Shown in pieces: positions 36,489 through 45,425 of a stretch of 64,000 nucleotides of DNA. The notes beneath the pieces were generated by a model that was not told the DNA's origin, did not search any database, and saw nothing but the letters and a program-made list of their open reading frames with translations. Made by a program: the position numbers and the translations under genes. How positions within the stretch are numbered: position 1 is the first letter of the stretch; every line of letters starts with the position of its first letter. Source of the DNA: Phytopseudomonas daroniae (lineage in GTDB: Bacteria > Pseudomonadota > Gammaproteobacteria > Pseudomonadales > Pseudomonadaceae); assembly GCF_004327285.1 (NCBI RefSeq), contig NZ_QJUI01000005.1:1-64000 (forward strand). The letters are read 5' to 3'.

Positions 36489-38720
36489 ATGGAAATGGCA
36501 ATCACACAACAGTCGCGCATGGCCAAGGTCAGCAGCCCGCTCGGCGAAAACGCACTGGTGATGGAGCACCTGAGCGGAACCGAGTCCCTCGGTCGCCTTT
36601 TCCAATACGAACTGAGCCTGGCGTCCGAAAATTCATCGCTGAAGCTCAGCAATCTGCTCGGCAAGCCAATGGGCCTTGCCGTGCAACTGGCCGATGGCAG
36701 TGATCGCTACTTCCACGGCATCGTCGCCCGCTGCAGCCAGACCGCTCATCGCGGCCAGTTCGCCAGTTACCAGGTCAGCCTCAAGCCCTGGCTGTGGCTG
36801 CTGTCGCGCACCTCCGACTGCCGTATTTTCCAAAGCAAGACCGTTCCCGAAATCATCAAGCAGGTGTTCCGCGATCTCGGCTTCTCCGATTTCGAAGACG
36901 CCCTCACCCGCTCCTATCGGGAATGGGACTACTGCGTGCAGTACCGCGAGACCAGCTTCGACTTCGTCAGCCGGCTGATGGAACAGGAAGGTATCTACTA
37001 CTACTTCCGCCACGAGCAGGAGCGTCACGTGCTGGTGCTCTGCGATGCCTACGGTGCGCACAGCACCGCGCCGGGCTACGCCAGCGTGCCGTTCTATCCG
37101 CTCGAGGATCAGATGCGCGAGCGTGACCATATCCATGACTGGCACCTGGCGCACGAGGTACAGCCCGGCTCCCTGGCGCTCAATGACTATGACTTCCAGC
37201 GCCCCAGCGCGCGCCTGGAAGTACGTTCCAGTATCGCCCGCGAGCATAGCAACGCCGACTACCCGCTCTACGATTACCCAGGCGAATACGTGCAGAGCAA
37301 GGACGGCGAGCAGTACGCGCGCAATCGTATCGAGGCGATTCAGGCCCAGTACGAGCAAATTCGCCTGAAGGGCAATGCACGCGGACTGGGCAGCGGCCAT
37401 CTGTTCAGCCTGACCGACTACCCGCGCGACGACCAGAACCGCGAATACCTGATCGTCGACGCCGACTACACCATCACCCAGGATCTGTATGAAAGCGGCC
37501 GCGGCGATGAAGTCTTCCAGTTCGACAGCAACCTCACCTGCATCGACGCCGGCCAGGTATTCCGCCCGCTGCCACTGACCGTGCAACCGATCGTGCAGGG
37601 ACCGCAGACCGCCATGGTGGTCGGCCCCAAGGGTGAGGAAATCTGGACGGATCAGTACGGCCGGGTGAAGGTGCATTTCTATTGGGATCGCCACGACCAA
37701 TCCAACGAAAACAGCTCGTGCTGGATTCGCGTGTCGCAGAACTGGGCCGGCAAGAACTGGGGTTCGATCCAGATCCCGCGCATCGGCCAGGAAGTCATCG
37801 TCAGCTTCCTCGAGGGCGACCCCGACCGGCCGATCATCACCGGCCGCGTCTACAACGCCGAGCAGACCGTGCCCTACGACCTGCCCGCCAACGCCACCCA
37901 GAGCGGCACCAAGAGCCGTTCGAGCAAGGGCGGCACGCCGGCCAACTTCAATGAAATCCGCATGGAAGACAAGAAGGGCGAAGAGCAGCTGTTCATCCAT
38001 GCCGAGAAGAACCAGGATATCGAGGTCGAGAACGACGAGACCCATTGGGTCGGTCACGACCGCAGCAAGACCATCGACAACGATGAGACTGTGCACGTCA
38101 AACACGACCGCACCGAAACGGTGGACAACAACGAGACCATTACCATCGGCGTGGATCGCACCGAGCAGGTCGGCAACAACGAATCCGTCACCATTGGCGT
38201 GAACCGCACGGAAAAGGTCGGCAGCAACGAGGCCATCAACATTGGTGCCAACCGTACGGAAACCGTCGGTAGCAACGAAACCATCACCATCGGCGCCAAC
38301 CGCACGGAAAGCGTCGGCAGCAACGAAACCATCAGCATCGGTGCCAACCGCACGGAAAGCGTCGGCAAGGACGAACGCATCACCATCGGTGCCGACCGCA
38401 CCGAACTGGTAACCGCCAATGAAAGCGTCTTCATCGGTGCCAACCAGACCATGGCCGTGGGCGGCAGCGAATCGCACTACGTACGCGGTGAGCGCAACAC
38501 GCGCATCGGCAAGGATGACACCCTCCACGTCGGCAAGAACTTCGTACTCAAGGCCGGTGACTCGATCACCCTGCAGACCGGTGCCGCCAGCATCACCATG
38601 AAGAAAGACGGCACCATCGTCATCCGCGGCAAGAACATCAGCATCGACGGTTCCGGCGCGATCAACGCCAAGGCGAGCAAGAACATCGTCATGAAAGGCC
38701 AGAAAATCCTGCAGAACTGA
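36489..38720 (+). CDS. vgrG: T6SS spike protein VgrG (VgrG1b-like)
   Basis: A 743-residue VgrG/TssI. The N-terminal gp27-like part starts PLGENALVMEHLSGTESLGR. The gp5 OB-fold region includes PKGEEIWTDQYGRVKVHFYW and ISQ-type SWIRVSQNWAGKNWG. The C-terminal beta-helix needle is built of eleven 16-residue repeats (residues ~515-690), followed by MKKDGTIVIRGKNISIDG. The ATG at 36489 has CAGGG nearby; a longer frame from 36321 adds non-family sequence. It heads an effector cluster in the order of P. aeruginosa PA0095-PA0101. No T6SS sheath, baseplate or ATPase genes are in the window, so it is an orphan spike unit. Confidence 0.95.
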   Translation: MEMAITQQSRMAKVSSPLGENALVMEHLSGTESLGRLFQYELSLASENSSLKLSNLLGKPMGLAVQLADGSDRYFHGIVARCSQTAHRGQFASYQVSLKPWLWLLSRTSDCRIFQSKTVPEIIKQVFRDLGFSDFEDALTRSYREWDYCVQYRETSFDFVSRLMEQEGIYYYFRHEQERHVLVLCDAYGAHSTAPGYASVPFYPLEDQMRERDHIHDWHLAHEVQPGSLALNDYDFQRPSARLEVRSSIAREHSNADYPLYDYPGEYVQSKDGEQYARNRIEAIQAQYEQIRLKGNARGLGSGHLFSLTDYPRDDQNREYLIVDADYTITQDLYESGRGDEVFQFDSNLTCIDAGQVFRPLPLTVQPIVQGPQTAMVVGPKGEEIWTDQYGRVKVHFYWDRHDQSNENSSCWIRVSQNWAGKNWGSIQIPRIGQEVIVSFLEGDPDRPIITGRVYNAEQTVPYDLPANATQSGTKSRSSKGGTPANFNEIRMEDKKGEEQLFIHAEKNQDIEVENDETHWVGHDRSKTIDNDETVHVKHDRTETVDNNETITIGVDRTEQVGNNESVTIGVNRTEKVGSNEAINIGANRTETVGSNETITIGANRTESVGSNETISIGANRTESVGKDERITIGADRTELVTANESVFIGANQTMAVGGSESHYVRGERNTRIGKDDTLHVGKNFVLKAGDSITLQTGAASITMKKDGTIVIRGKNISIDGSGAINAKASKNIVMKGQKILQN
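38031..38558 (+). repeat. Eleven tandem 48-bp coding repeats in vgrG
   Basis: Repeats of 16 codons follow the pattern NNETxTIGxxRTExVG, from NDETHWVGHDRSKTID to KDDTLHVGKNFVLKAG. The central four units are nearly identical at DNA level (AACCGCACGGAAAGCGTCGG). Each encodes one rung set of the triangular beta-helix needle. Homogenised DNA repeats can expand or contract and so change needle length. Confidence 0.9.
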
Positions 38721-38749
38721 GCAAGGCCCACGGCCATGGAGCGATAAGC

Positions 38750-39211
38750 ATGACAGTCCAGCATCACACCTCCGCGTCCCCCGCCGCTACTCGCCTCGAC
38801 GGCGTGGTCATCGGCGTCCTGCTCGACGTGCCGCAGGCGGCCAGCCCGGTGGTGGCCTTCCCCGGCTGCCCATCGGATACCGGCATCGCCGCGACCACCA
38901 CCACGGCGCTCAGCCGTGAGGATATCGGTGCTCAGGTAGCACTGATGTTCGTGGCGGGCGACCCGAGCCAGCCGCTGGTGATAGGGCGTATCCAGCGCCT
39001 GCCGCAAACGCCGGCACCTGTGCCGGCAGCCGTGGCGCACATGGATGGCGAGCGTCTGGAGCTCAGCGCCGAACGCGAGATCGTGCTGCGCTGCGGCAGG
39101 GCCAGCATCACCCTGACCCGCGAGGGCAAGGTGCTGATCAAGGGCACTTATCTATCCAGCCGCTCCAGCGGCGTGAACCGCGTCAAGGGCGGTTCGGTGC
39201 AGATCAACTGA
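38750..39211 (+). CDS. DUF6484 protein, VgrG-associated
   Basis: A 153-residue protein beginning with a Thr/Ser-rich segment, then RLDGVVIGVLLDVPQAASPV and GAQVALMFVAGDPSQPLVIG. These resemble a small OB/beta-barrel, with the C-terminal GRASITLTREGKVLIKGTYL similar to the needle-tip strands of VgrG. It corresponds to P. aeruginosa PA0096 by order. A role as adaptor between VgrG and its cargo is inferred. It lies 29 bp after vgrG. Confidence 0.82.
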   Translation: MTVQHHTSASPAATRLDGVVIGVLLDVPQAASPVVAFPGCPSDTGIAATTTTALSREDIGAQVALMFVAGDPSQPLVIGRIQRLPQTPAPVPAAVAHMDGERLELSAEREIVLRCGRASITLTREGKVLIKGTYLSSRSSGVNRVKGGSVQIN

Positions 39212-39224
39212 AGAAGTCCGTCCC

Positions 39225-40334
39225 ATGGAACTACTCAATGCCACACGGATGGTTGCCGCCTACAACCAGGGCCTGGACGCTGACGGGCGCGAATATCTGG
39301 TGGTCATCGTCAAGGGCACCTTCGATCTACCCCTGGATGGCAGCGTGGCCCGCTTGCGGGAAGCCCAGCAGCCGCTCTTGATGAGTGACACCTTCGCAGG
39401 CGACCCCGGCTTGTCGGCGCCACTGCGTGAGTTCGACTTCGCGCCGTTCAAACCCCACTGCGACGTGCTGGTGAACGGTAGTGCCCATGCTCCGGGCGGC
39501 CGCCCCGTCAGCCAGCTCACCGTCGGCATCCGCGTCGGCCGGGTGAGCAAGGCGTTCAGCGTGTACGGGCCACGCCAATGGCAGCCGGGTGCACTCGGCA
39601 CCGGCGCCGGTTCGCCACAACCTTTCGTGCGCCAGGATATTTCCTACGCCAGCGCCTTCGGCGGCAGCCACTCGGCTCCCGGTCATCCAGAACAGTTGCT
39701 ATGCAACCCACGCAATCCCGCCGGCCGGGGCTGGTACCCGCGCAGCCTGGGCAGCGGCACCATCGTCGGCATGCCGCTGCCCAGTACCGAGAAGCTCGGC
39801 CAACCCATCGACACACCCCATGGCGATTTCGAACCCATGGCGCTCGGTGCCTTGGGCAAACACTGGCAAAGTCGCGTCGCCTTCGCCGGCACTTACGACC
39901 AGGCCTGGCAGGATGAGCAATTCCCTTTTCTGCCGAAGGACTTCGACGAACGCTATTTCCAGGCAGCACCGGCCGATCAGCAAACGGATCACCTCAAAGG
40001 CGGCGAAGACGTGTTGCTGCTCGGCCTCACGCCTACCGAACGTGCAGGCTTCCGTGTGCCCAGCGTACGCATGCCGGTGACCTACTTTCTCAGCAAGGGC
40101 GGCCACGAAACCGTCGAAGCCGTCATCGATACCCTGCTGGTCGACACTGACGCCGGACATGTGGAAATCACCTGGCGTACCCGCAGGCCGCTGAAGCGCA
40201 ACATGTTCGAGATAGCCCAGGTGCTGGTCGGTGAGAAATCCCGGGCATGGTGGCGCGCTCGCGAACTGGGCAAGGATTATTACCCCTCGCTGGCCGCGCT
40301 GAGTCGCAGCCGCTCGACACAGGATGATGCGTGA
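39225..40334 (+). CDS. DUF2169-family T6SS accessory protein
   Basis: A 369-residue protein with the DUF2169 pattern: MELLNATRMVAAYNQGLDADG, VVIVKGTFDLP, PFKPHCDVLVNGSAHAPGG and YASAFGGSHS. DUF2169 proteins accompany vgrG-PAAR effector genes and are thought to help load PAAR-type effectors onto VgrG. The position matches PA0097. It ends in a TGATG overlap with the next gene. Confidence 0.88.
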   Translation: MELLNATRMVAAYNQGLDADGREYLVVIVKGTFDLPLDGSVARLREAQQPLLMSDTFAGDPGLSAPLREFDFAPFKPHCDVLVNGSAHAPGGRPVSQLTVGIRVGRVSKAFSVYGPRQWQPGALGTGAGSPQPFVRQDISYASAFGGSHSAPGHPEQLLCNPRNPAGRGWYPRSLGSGTIVGMPLPSTEKLGQPIDTPHGDFEPMALGALGKHWQSRVAFAGTYDQAWQDEQFPFLPKDFDERYFQAAPADQQTDHLKGGEDVLLLGLTPTERAGFRVPSVRMPVTYFLSKGGHETVEAVIDTLLVDTDAGHVEITWRTRRPLKRNMFEIAQVLVGEKSRAWWRARELGKDYYPSLAALSRSRSTQDDA

Positions 40335-41371
40335 TGAGCGCCCTCAGCATCCTTTCCTGCGGCATGGTCAGCGCCGTTGGCCTGAGCGCTCCGGCCAGTT
40401 GCGCGGCGATCCGCTGTGCTATCGACAATTTTCAGGAAACCCGTTTCATCGACCAGGGCGGCGAATGGCAGATCGCGGCCAGCGTACCGCTGGAGGAGCC
40501 CTGGCGGGGCCGCAGCAAGCTGGTGAAGATGGCCGCCCGGGCCATCGCGGAAAGCCTGGAGACGGTGCCTGGCCTGGATTGTGCCGATACACCACTGCTA
40601 CTCGGGATCGCCGAACTGGATCGCCCTGGCCGCAGCGATGGCCTGGATAACAGCCTGCTGCACGACATCGAGCGGGAGCTGGGTGTGCAGTTCCACGCGG
40701 CGTCCACCCTGATCCCCCGTGGCCGGGTAAGCGCTGCAGTAGCACTGCTCAATGCGCGCCGGCTGATCCACGAAGGCGGCCACCGACATGTACTGATCGC
40801 CGGGGTCGACTCGTTTCTCAACGCCACCACCCTGTCTGCCTTCGAGCAGCGCCAACGATTACTCACCAGCCGCCACTCCAATGGCTTCATTCCCGGAGAA
40901 GGCGCGGCGGCCGTGGTAGTGGGCGCCCCGGCGCGACAGAACGAAGAGCAGTTGATCTGTATCGGCCTCGGCTTCGGCCTGGAAAAGGCCACGGTGGAAG
41001 CCGACGACATTCCGTTGCGTGCCGACGGCCTGACCCAGGCCACCCAGGCCGCATTGAAGGATGCCAAGTGCGCCATGGAGCACATGGATTACCGCCTGGC
41101 CGATATCTCCGGTGAACAGTACTACTTCAAGGAAGCGGCCCTGGCACTGAGTCGCACCCTGCGCGTGCTCAAGAACGACTTCGACATCTGGCACCCCGCC
41201 GACTGCATCGGCGAATGCGGCGCGGCCATCGGCCCGGCGATGCTCGCCGTAGCCCTGACCGCCTCGCGCAAAGGCTATGGCGAAGGGCCGAACGTCTTCT
41301 ATCAACTGGGCAACGACGCCGGCGAACGCGCCGTCGCCCTGCTCAGCTATCAACGGGTAGGAGCTGCCTGA
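40334..41371 (+). CDS. Ketosynthase-fold (thiolase-like) protein, apparently non-catalytic
   Basis: A 345-residue protein related to 3-oxoacyl-ACP synthases: LSILSCGMVSAVGLSAPASC at the N-terminus and SNGFIPGEGAAAVVVGAP (compare the GFVPGEGA stretch of true enzymes). Where the nucleophilic Cys should sit, the sequence reads IPRGRVSAAVALLNARRL. The two His motifs of real ketosynthases are replaced by ISGEQYYFKE and CIGECGAAIGP. It is therefore probably a repurposed fold acting as structural or chaperone partner. The position matches PA0098, directly ahead of the effector. GTG at 40331 is an alternative start. Confidence 0.85.
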   Translation: MSALSILSCGMVSAVGLSAPASCAAIRCAIDNFQETRFIDQGGEWQIAASVPLEEPWRGRSKLVKMAARAIAESLETVPGLDCADTPLLLGIAELDRPGRSDGLDNSLLHDIERELGVQFHAASTLIPRGRVSAAVALLNARRLIHEGGHRHVLIAGVDSFLNATTLSAFEQRQRLLTSRHSNGFIPGEGAAAVVVGAPARQNEEQLICIGLGFGLEKATVEADDIPLRADGLTQATQAALKDAKCAMEHMDYRLADISGEQYYFKEAALALSRTLRVLKNDFDIWHPADCIGECGAAIGPAMLAVALTASRKGYGEGPNVFYQLGNDAGERAVALLSYQRVGAA

Positions 41372-42540
41372 TGGCCAACGAGGTCTACGCCAACAACCGG
41401 GAAATTTCCTGCAAATCGGCCAGCGGCAAATCCATCGCGGCCTTTCCCGATGTCTGTTTTACACCGCCACAGACGCCGCCGATGCCCATGGGCATTCCGA
41501 TTCCGTACCCGAATACCGGCCTGTCCAGCGACACCACCAAAGGCACCCGCACCATCCGCATCACCCGCAAGGAAGTGATGCTCAAGAACAAGAGCTACTA
41601 CAAGACCAGCTACGGCGACGAGCCCGGCTGCGCACCGAAGAAAGGCATCCTTACCGGCAAAATCAAGGGCAAGGTGTACTTCACGTCCTGGTCGATGGAC
41701 GTCAAGTTCGAAGGCAAGAACGTGGTGCGGCATATGGATCTGACGACCCATAACCATGGGTCGATGCCGGGGAATACGCCGCCGTGGATCTATCTGGATC
41801 AGATGGCGGTAGACACCAGCCAGGGGCAAGTTTGCAAGGACGAGGAACAAGCCGCCAAGGACAAGTGTGCAGACGCTAAGCCTCGCCCCAAACGCAAGAC
41901 AGCTAAGGGCAACCTCGTCGCCGACGGGCTTGACTGCGACGACGCCTGCAAGAAGGCCAAGGCCTGTGTACTCAAGCCCAAGAAAGACGACAAGGGTTTC
42001 TGCTGCCATCCCGAGACCACGGGCCATCACCTGATCGAGGTGCATTGCTTCTCGGTGACAGGGAAACGTGGCACATCTCTGCCCGGCTTCGAGAAATACA
42101 ACCAGCATGATGCGCCCTGTGTCTGCGCCTCGCAGTCACGCGCAGACGGCACTCACGGCATTCTGCATGCTGTACAGGGACAGATGGAAGCCGCACATAA
42201 CGACGGTCCGGTGCTCAAGAGCTGGCCGGGAGCAGGTGCGAAGGTAAAAGCCGGAAGTCTTCAGCGACACCCGGCAGAAGCCAAATGGACTTACAAGAAT
42301 GCACGGGAAGCTGGGACTCTCGCTCATAAAACAGCCTTTCCACACTGCAATGCCCAGTGCGTCAGTAATCAACTGGACGATTACCACAAGGGTTGCGGCA
42401 TGAATGACAACACGCCGCTGCGCAGCGATCCGGGCTCGGCCAAACGCTCTTCCGGAACGCTAGACAATGCCCAACAAGCGACCGTCACACAGGCGATCAT
42501 GAGTCAGAAAGCAACAGCAAGCGGCGCCTCAGCGTTCTAG
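41371..42540 (+). CDS. T6SS effector: PAAR-like domain fused to GHH nuclease (Tse7-like)
   Basis: A 389-residue two-domain effector. The N-terminal PAAR-like DUF4150 domain (residues ~1-150) has MANEVYANNREISCKSASGK, FPDVCFTPPQTPPMPMGIPI and NHGSMPGNTPPWIYLD. It should cap the VgrG tip. The C-terminal toxin contains TTGHHLIEVHCF (GHH at 218-220), the Tox-GHH2 His-Me nuclease signature, among many cysteines. P. aeruginosa Tse7 (PA0099) has this architecture and degrades target DNA. GGTAGGAG precedes the start; the start overlaps the previous stop. Confidence 0.92.
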   Translation: MANEVYANNREISCKSASGKSIAAFPDVCFTPPQTPPMPMGIPIPYPNTGLSSDTTKGTRTIRITRKEVMLKNKSYYKTSYGDEPGCAPKKGILTGKIKGKVYFTSWSMDVKFEGKNVVRHMDLTTHNHGSMPGNTPPWIYLDQMAVDTSQGQVCKDEEQAAKDKCADAKPRPKRKTAKGNLVADGLDCDDACKKAKACVLKPKKDDKGFCCHPETTGHHLIEVHCFSVTGKRGTSLPGFEKYNQHDAPCVCASQSRADGTHGILHAVQGQMEAAHNDGPVLKSWPGAGAKVKAGSLQRHPAEAKWTYKNAREAGTLAHKTAFPHCNAQCVSNQLDDYHKGCGMNDNTPLRSDPGSAKRSSGTLDNAQQATVTQAIMSQKATASGASAF

Positions 42541-42559
42541 ATTTCAGGAACAACATCTC

Positions 42560-43468
42560 ATGTCGAATGAACTTTCATTTCTATCCGGCTTCATGCAAAA
42601 CCGCAGTATCGGTCGTGCCATTGCACAGATAGACACGCTAAAGGATCAGGGCTCAACTGCCTCAGTACTACTCAAGTGGGATAGAACTCAAGGCATGTGG
42701 TTTTATTTCAATCTCGAATGGCATGCCACGCGTGTGTGTTTCGTTGATCGCCCCGAAATGGCAGTGATTGCCATTGGGCCCGATGGATTTGCCTCCATCA
42801 GTACTGCAACAGGGGCCAGCGAAGAAGAAATCGATGCATCTCTGGATGGCCCTTCGCGCCGCGGCCCTATTCGTGACTTGCAGATGATCGCGGGTGTTCC
42901 CTACGTTACTGGCATGGGCCGTCAGGTCTATCGCCGAGAGGGTGTCGATAACTGGACACGCCAGGATCACGGGGTAGTGCTACCTCGAGGCGAGATCCAA
43001 CTGTGTGGATTCAACTCGATCGATGGCCTGAGCGAGGATGCTATCTATGCAGTGGGTTTCAACGGCGAAATCTGGCTGCGCAGCCACAACCAATGGCAAC
43101 AGCAGGACAGTCCAACCAACCTCGTGCTGCATCGGGTCAGGGTCGTACGTGAAGATCTTATCTATGCCAGTGGCCAGATGGGGACTTTGCTACGCAGTGA
43201 CGGCACCCACTGGGAGATCATCGAACAGGACATGACCTCTGATGATCTATGGGGGATGGAGTGGTTCAAAGACGAACTGTACCTAGCGTGCGATAGCGGA
43301 CTCTTCAAGCTCGACAGCAAGGACAGATTGATTGAAGTGGATATGCAGCTTTCGCCCAAGCCCAGCTGTCGACACCTCCACGCCGATGATGGCGTGCTTT
43401 GGTCATGTGGGCCCAAGCATGTGACCTGGACAGAAGACGGCCAGAATTGGACTGACGTAACGCCATGA
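42560..43468 (+). CDS. Putative immunity protein to the GHH nuclease (Tsi7-like)
   Basis: A 302-residue protein with no signal peptide, as expected for protection against a DNase acting in the cytoplasm. Repeated short beta-rich motifs resemble propeller blades: LSEDAIYAVGFNGEIWLRSH, REDLIYASGQMGTLLRSD, KDELYLACDSGLFKLD. Its base composition is lower in GC than the genes upstream. It occupies the PA0100 (tsi7) position, 19 bp after the effector, and overlaps the next gene. Assignment rests on position and order. Confidence 0.82.
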   Translation: MSNELSFLSGFMQNRSIGRAIAQIDTLKDQGSTASVLLKWDRTQGMWFYFNLEWHATRVCFVDRPEMAVIAIGPDGFASISTATGASEEEIDASLDGPSRRGPIRDLQMIAGVPYVTGMGRQVYRREGVDNWTRQDHGVVLPRGEIQLCGFNSIDGLSEDAIYAVGFNGEIWLRSHNQWQQQDSPTNLVLHRVRVVREDLIYASGQMGTLLRSDGTHWEIIEQDMTSDDLWGMEWFKDELYLACDSGLFKLDSKDRLIEVDMQLSPKPSCRHLHADDGVLWSCGPKHVTWTEDGQNWTDVTP

Positions 43469-44724
43469 TGCACATGTCCCTAGGTGAGACGGTTTCAGTC
43501 ATCCTCGAACAACATAGTGAAGAAGCCAGTTTTCTCGCAGGCCTGCGCAGCTATGCCGTTGGAGCACCGCATTACGACCTGGAGCACCTAGACGACCTAG
43601 ACAGGCGTATCGAAGCGCATCTGGATGGGCTACAGATCGCCGGGCTGAAGGCTCTGCATCTGGTGCTTGAACAATTGAGCCCGTATTCCCAAGGCGAAGT
43701 GTTCGCCGCGGTGGCACTGGCTCTGCGGCTGAGCAACGACGCCGCACTGAACGACCTTTACCGGCACCTTGAAGAAAATCCCGATGGCGAACCATCCCTT
43801 GTCGCCGCCCTGGGCTGGCTCGACTGGCAGCAGATAGCCGCCCTGGTCGAACGTCACCTCAATGCGGCAAACGCCCGGCAGCGCCGCATCGCCTTGGCGG
43901 CTTGTGGCCTGCACCGCCACGACCCTGGCCCGGCGTTGCTGTCTGCCCTGGGCCACGCTGACCCGAGCGTGCTGGCCTGCGCAGCCCGCACCGCCGGCCA
44001 GTTGCGTCGCCGTGACCTGCTGCAGGCATTGCGCACCCACCGCCTGCACGGTGATGACAGCGTGCGCTTCTGGATCAACTGGGCCAGCACACAGATGGGC
44101 GACCAGGAAGCCCTCGGTACCCTGCGTCTGTTTGCCGAACAACCCGGTGCCTTTCGCCAGCCGGCACTGGAAGTGCTGCTTGCCTGGCAGCCACGCGAAG
44201 TCAGCATCGCCTGGCTACGCGGTCTGATGCAGAGCCCGGAACATCGGCGCATGGTCATTCAGGCTCTTGGGATGTTCGGTGATCCGCAGACCATCCCCTG
44301 GCTGATCCGGCAGATGCACGAGCTGCCCTTCGCTCGCGTCGCCGCTGAAGCCTTCACGCTGATCAGCGGAGCCGACCTCGCGGAACTCGACCTTGAGTTG
44401 AGCGTCTATCCCGACTACGACAGCGGCCCGAATGACGACCCGGATGACCCCCATGTGGATATGGATCCGGATACCGACCTGCCCTGGCCCGATCCGCACA
44501 AGGTCGAGCACTGGTGGCAAGGCAGACAGCACAGCCTGCAAACGGGCGTGGGTCATCTGTTAGGGCAGCCGTTCAGCGAGCAGCAATGCCTGGCAGTACT
44601 GCACAGCGGCATGCAACGCCAACGGTTGGCTGCGGCCTGCCTGCTGGCCCGTTACCGGCCGGCCAGTGCGCTGTTTCCAACGGATGCACCAGCACACCGG
44701 CAGAAGCAATTGCTCAATCACTGA
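43465..44724 (+). CDS. TIGR02270-family HEAT-repeat protein
   Basis: A 419-residue all-helical protein with HEAT-like repeats at residues ~50-300, e.g. RRIALAACGLHRHDPGPALL, SVLACAARTAGQLRRRDLLQ and RRMVIQALGMFGDPQTIPWL. It ends with an acidic stretch (PNDDPDDPHVDMDPDTDLPW) and another repeat pair. The PA0101 position supports a role in the effector module, perhaps as adaptor or chaperone. It starts within the stop of the immunity gene (ATGATG overlap). Confidence 0.85.
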   Translation: MMHMSLGETVSVILEQHSEEASFLAGLRSYAVGAPHYDLEHLDDLDRRIEAHLDGLQIAGLKALHLVLEQLSPYSQGEVFAAVALALRLSNDAALNDLYRHLEENPDGEPSLVAALGWLDWQQIAALVERHLNAANARQRRIALAACGLHRHDPGPALLSALGHADPSVLACAARTAGQLRRRDLLQALRTHRLHGDDSVRFWINWASTQMGDQEALGTLRLFAEQPGAFRQPALEVLLAWQPREVSIAWLRGLMQSPEHRRMVIQALGMFGDPQTIPWLIRQMHELPFARVAAEAFTLISGADLAELDLELSVYPDYDSGPNDDPDDPHVDMDPDTDLPWPDPHKVEHWWQGRQHSLQTGVGHLLGQPFSEQQCLAVLHSGMQRQRLAAACLLARYRPASALFPTDAPAHRQKQLLNH

Positions 44725-44761
44725 TCAGCAGGAAAATCGACGGCACAAGGAGAGTGCGAAC

Positions 44762-44860
44762 ATGCTCAAACAATTCCCGCAGCACCCCTCGCTATACTCC
44801 ATGACCTATTCATGGATCGAGCGAGTTGATCGCACTCAATCAGGCCAACGGCCAACATGA
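44762..44860 (+). CDS. Possible 32-residue ORF coupled to the first DUF6795-type gene
   Basis: AAGGAGAGTGCGAAC precedes an ATG opening a 32-codon frame, MLKQFPQHPSLYSMTYSWIE onward, that ends by overlapping the next ATG (ATGA). The good ribosome site and overlap suggest real translation, possibly only to deliver ribosomes to the following gene. No family recognised. Confidence 0.35.
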   Translation: MLKQFPQHPSLYSMTYSWIERVDRTQSGQRPT

Positions 44861-45351
44861 GTCCACGCCAGAACGCAACCGGCTGGATGCTGGTATTGCT
44901 AGGACTCTTACTGCAAGGACAGGCCATGGCTTTCGGTAAAACGTTGTACCTATTCTCCGAAGTCGAGGGCATTGTTCTGCTCGATGGGCAGCCTGTCGAA
45001 GGAGTGGAAGTGGAACGAATTTGCCACTGGAAAGATGAGTTGAAAACGGAGCGCATGCTGACAGATGCCTTGGGGCGTTATCACTTTCCAGAGATCACAG
45101 CCAAATCCCTTTTATGGTCACTTCTGCCCCATGAACCGGTGGTTTTTCAACTGCTGCGCATACACCACCAAGGCAAACTGCACAAAGGCTGGGATTTTAC
45201 CAAACATAATTACGACAGCCTGGGTGAAGTGAAGAATCACCGGTTGAAATTTGTCTGCGATCTGAATAGCGAGCCCGCCGCCCACCGTGAGACGGAGAGC
45301 TTCGGAAGCTGCATCCTGCAGGATTCGGAATTGGAAGGACATACTAACTAA
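44857..45351 (+). CDS. Exported DUF6795-type protein, copy 1 (putative lipase immunity)
   Basis: A 164-residue protein with a signal peptide: hydrophobic GWMLVLLGLLLQGQAMA, cleaved before FGKTLYLFSE. The mature part begins YLFSEVEGIVLLDGQPVEGV, a carboxypeptidase-regulatory-like beta-sandwich start, then LGRYHFPEIT and LLPHEPVVFQ. It is a clear paralogue of the next gene. An exported protein next to a lipase in a T6SS island is the arrangement of periplasmic immunity to phospholipase effectors. GC is well below that of the efflux or tct genes. Confidence 0.75.
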   Translation: MSPRQNATGWMLVLLGLLLQGQAMAFGKTLYLFSEVEGIVLLDGQPVEGVEVERICHWKDELKTERMLTDALGRYHFPEITAKSLLWSLLPHEPVVFQLLRIHHQGKLHKGWDFTKHNYDSLGEVKNHRLKFVCDLNSEPAAHRETESFGSCILQDSELEGHTN

Positions 45352-45425
45352 GCGCCACGATAACATCTGATGTAGATGCACATACCACCAATAATGTTCT
45401 GTAAGCGATAAATAAGGAAGTGACT

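Noticed and set aside
36633..38528. 631-codon minus-strand frame opposite vgrG
   Set aside because: Its apparent periodicity only mirrors the VgrG 48-bp repeats; the sense strand encodes recognisable VgrG domains.
38031..38558. Regular 48-bp repeats resembling a CRISPR array
   Set aside because: There are no unique spacers between conserved repeats; the whole unit is coding and in frame as VgrG beta-helix.
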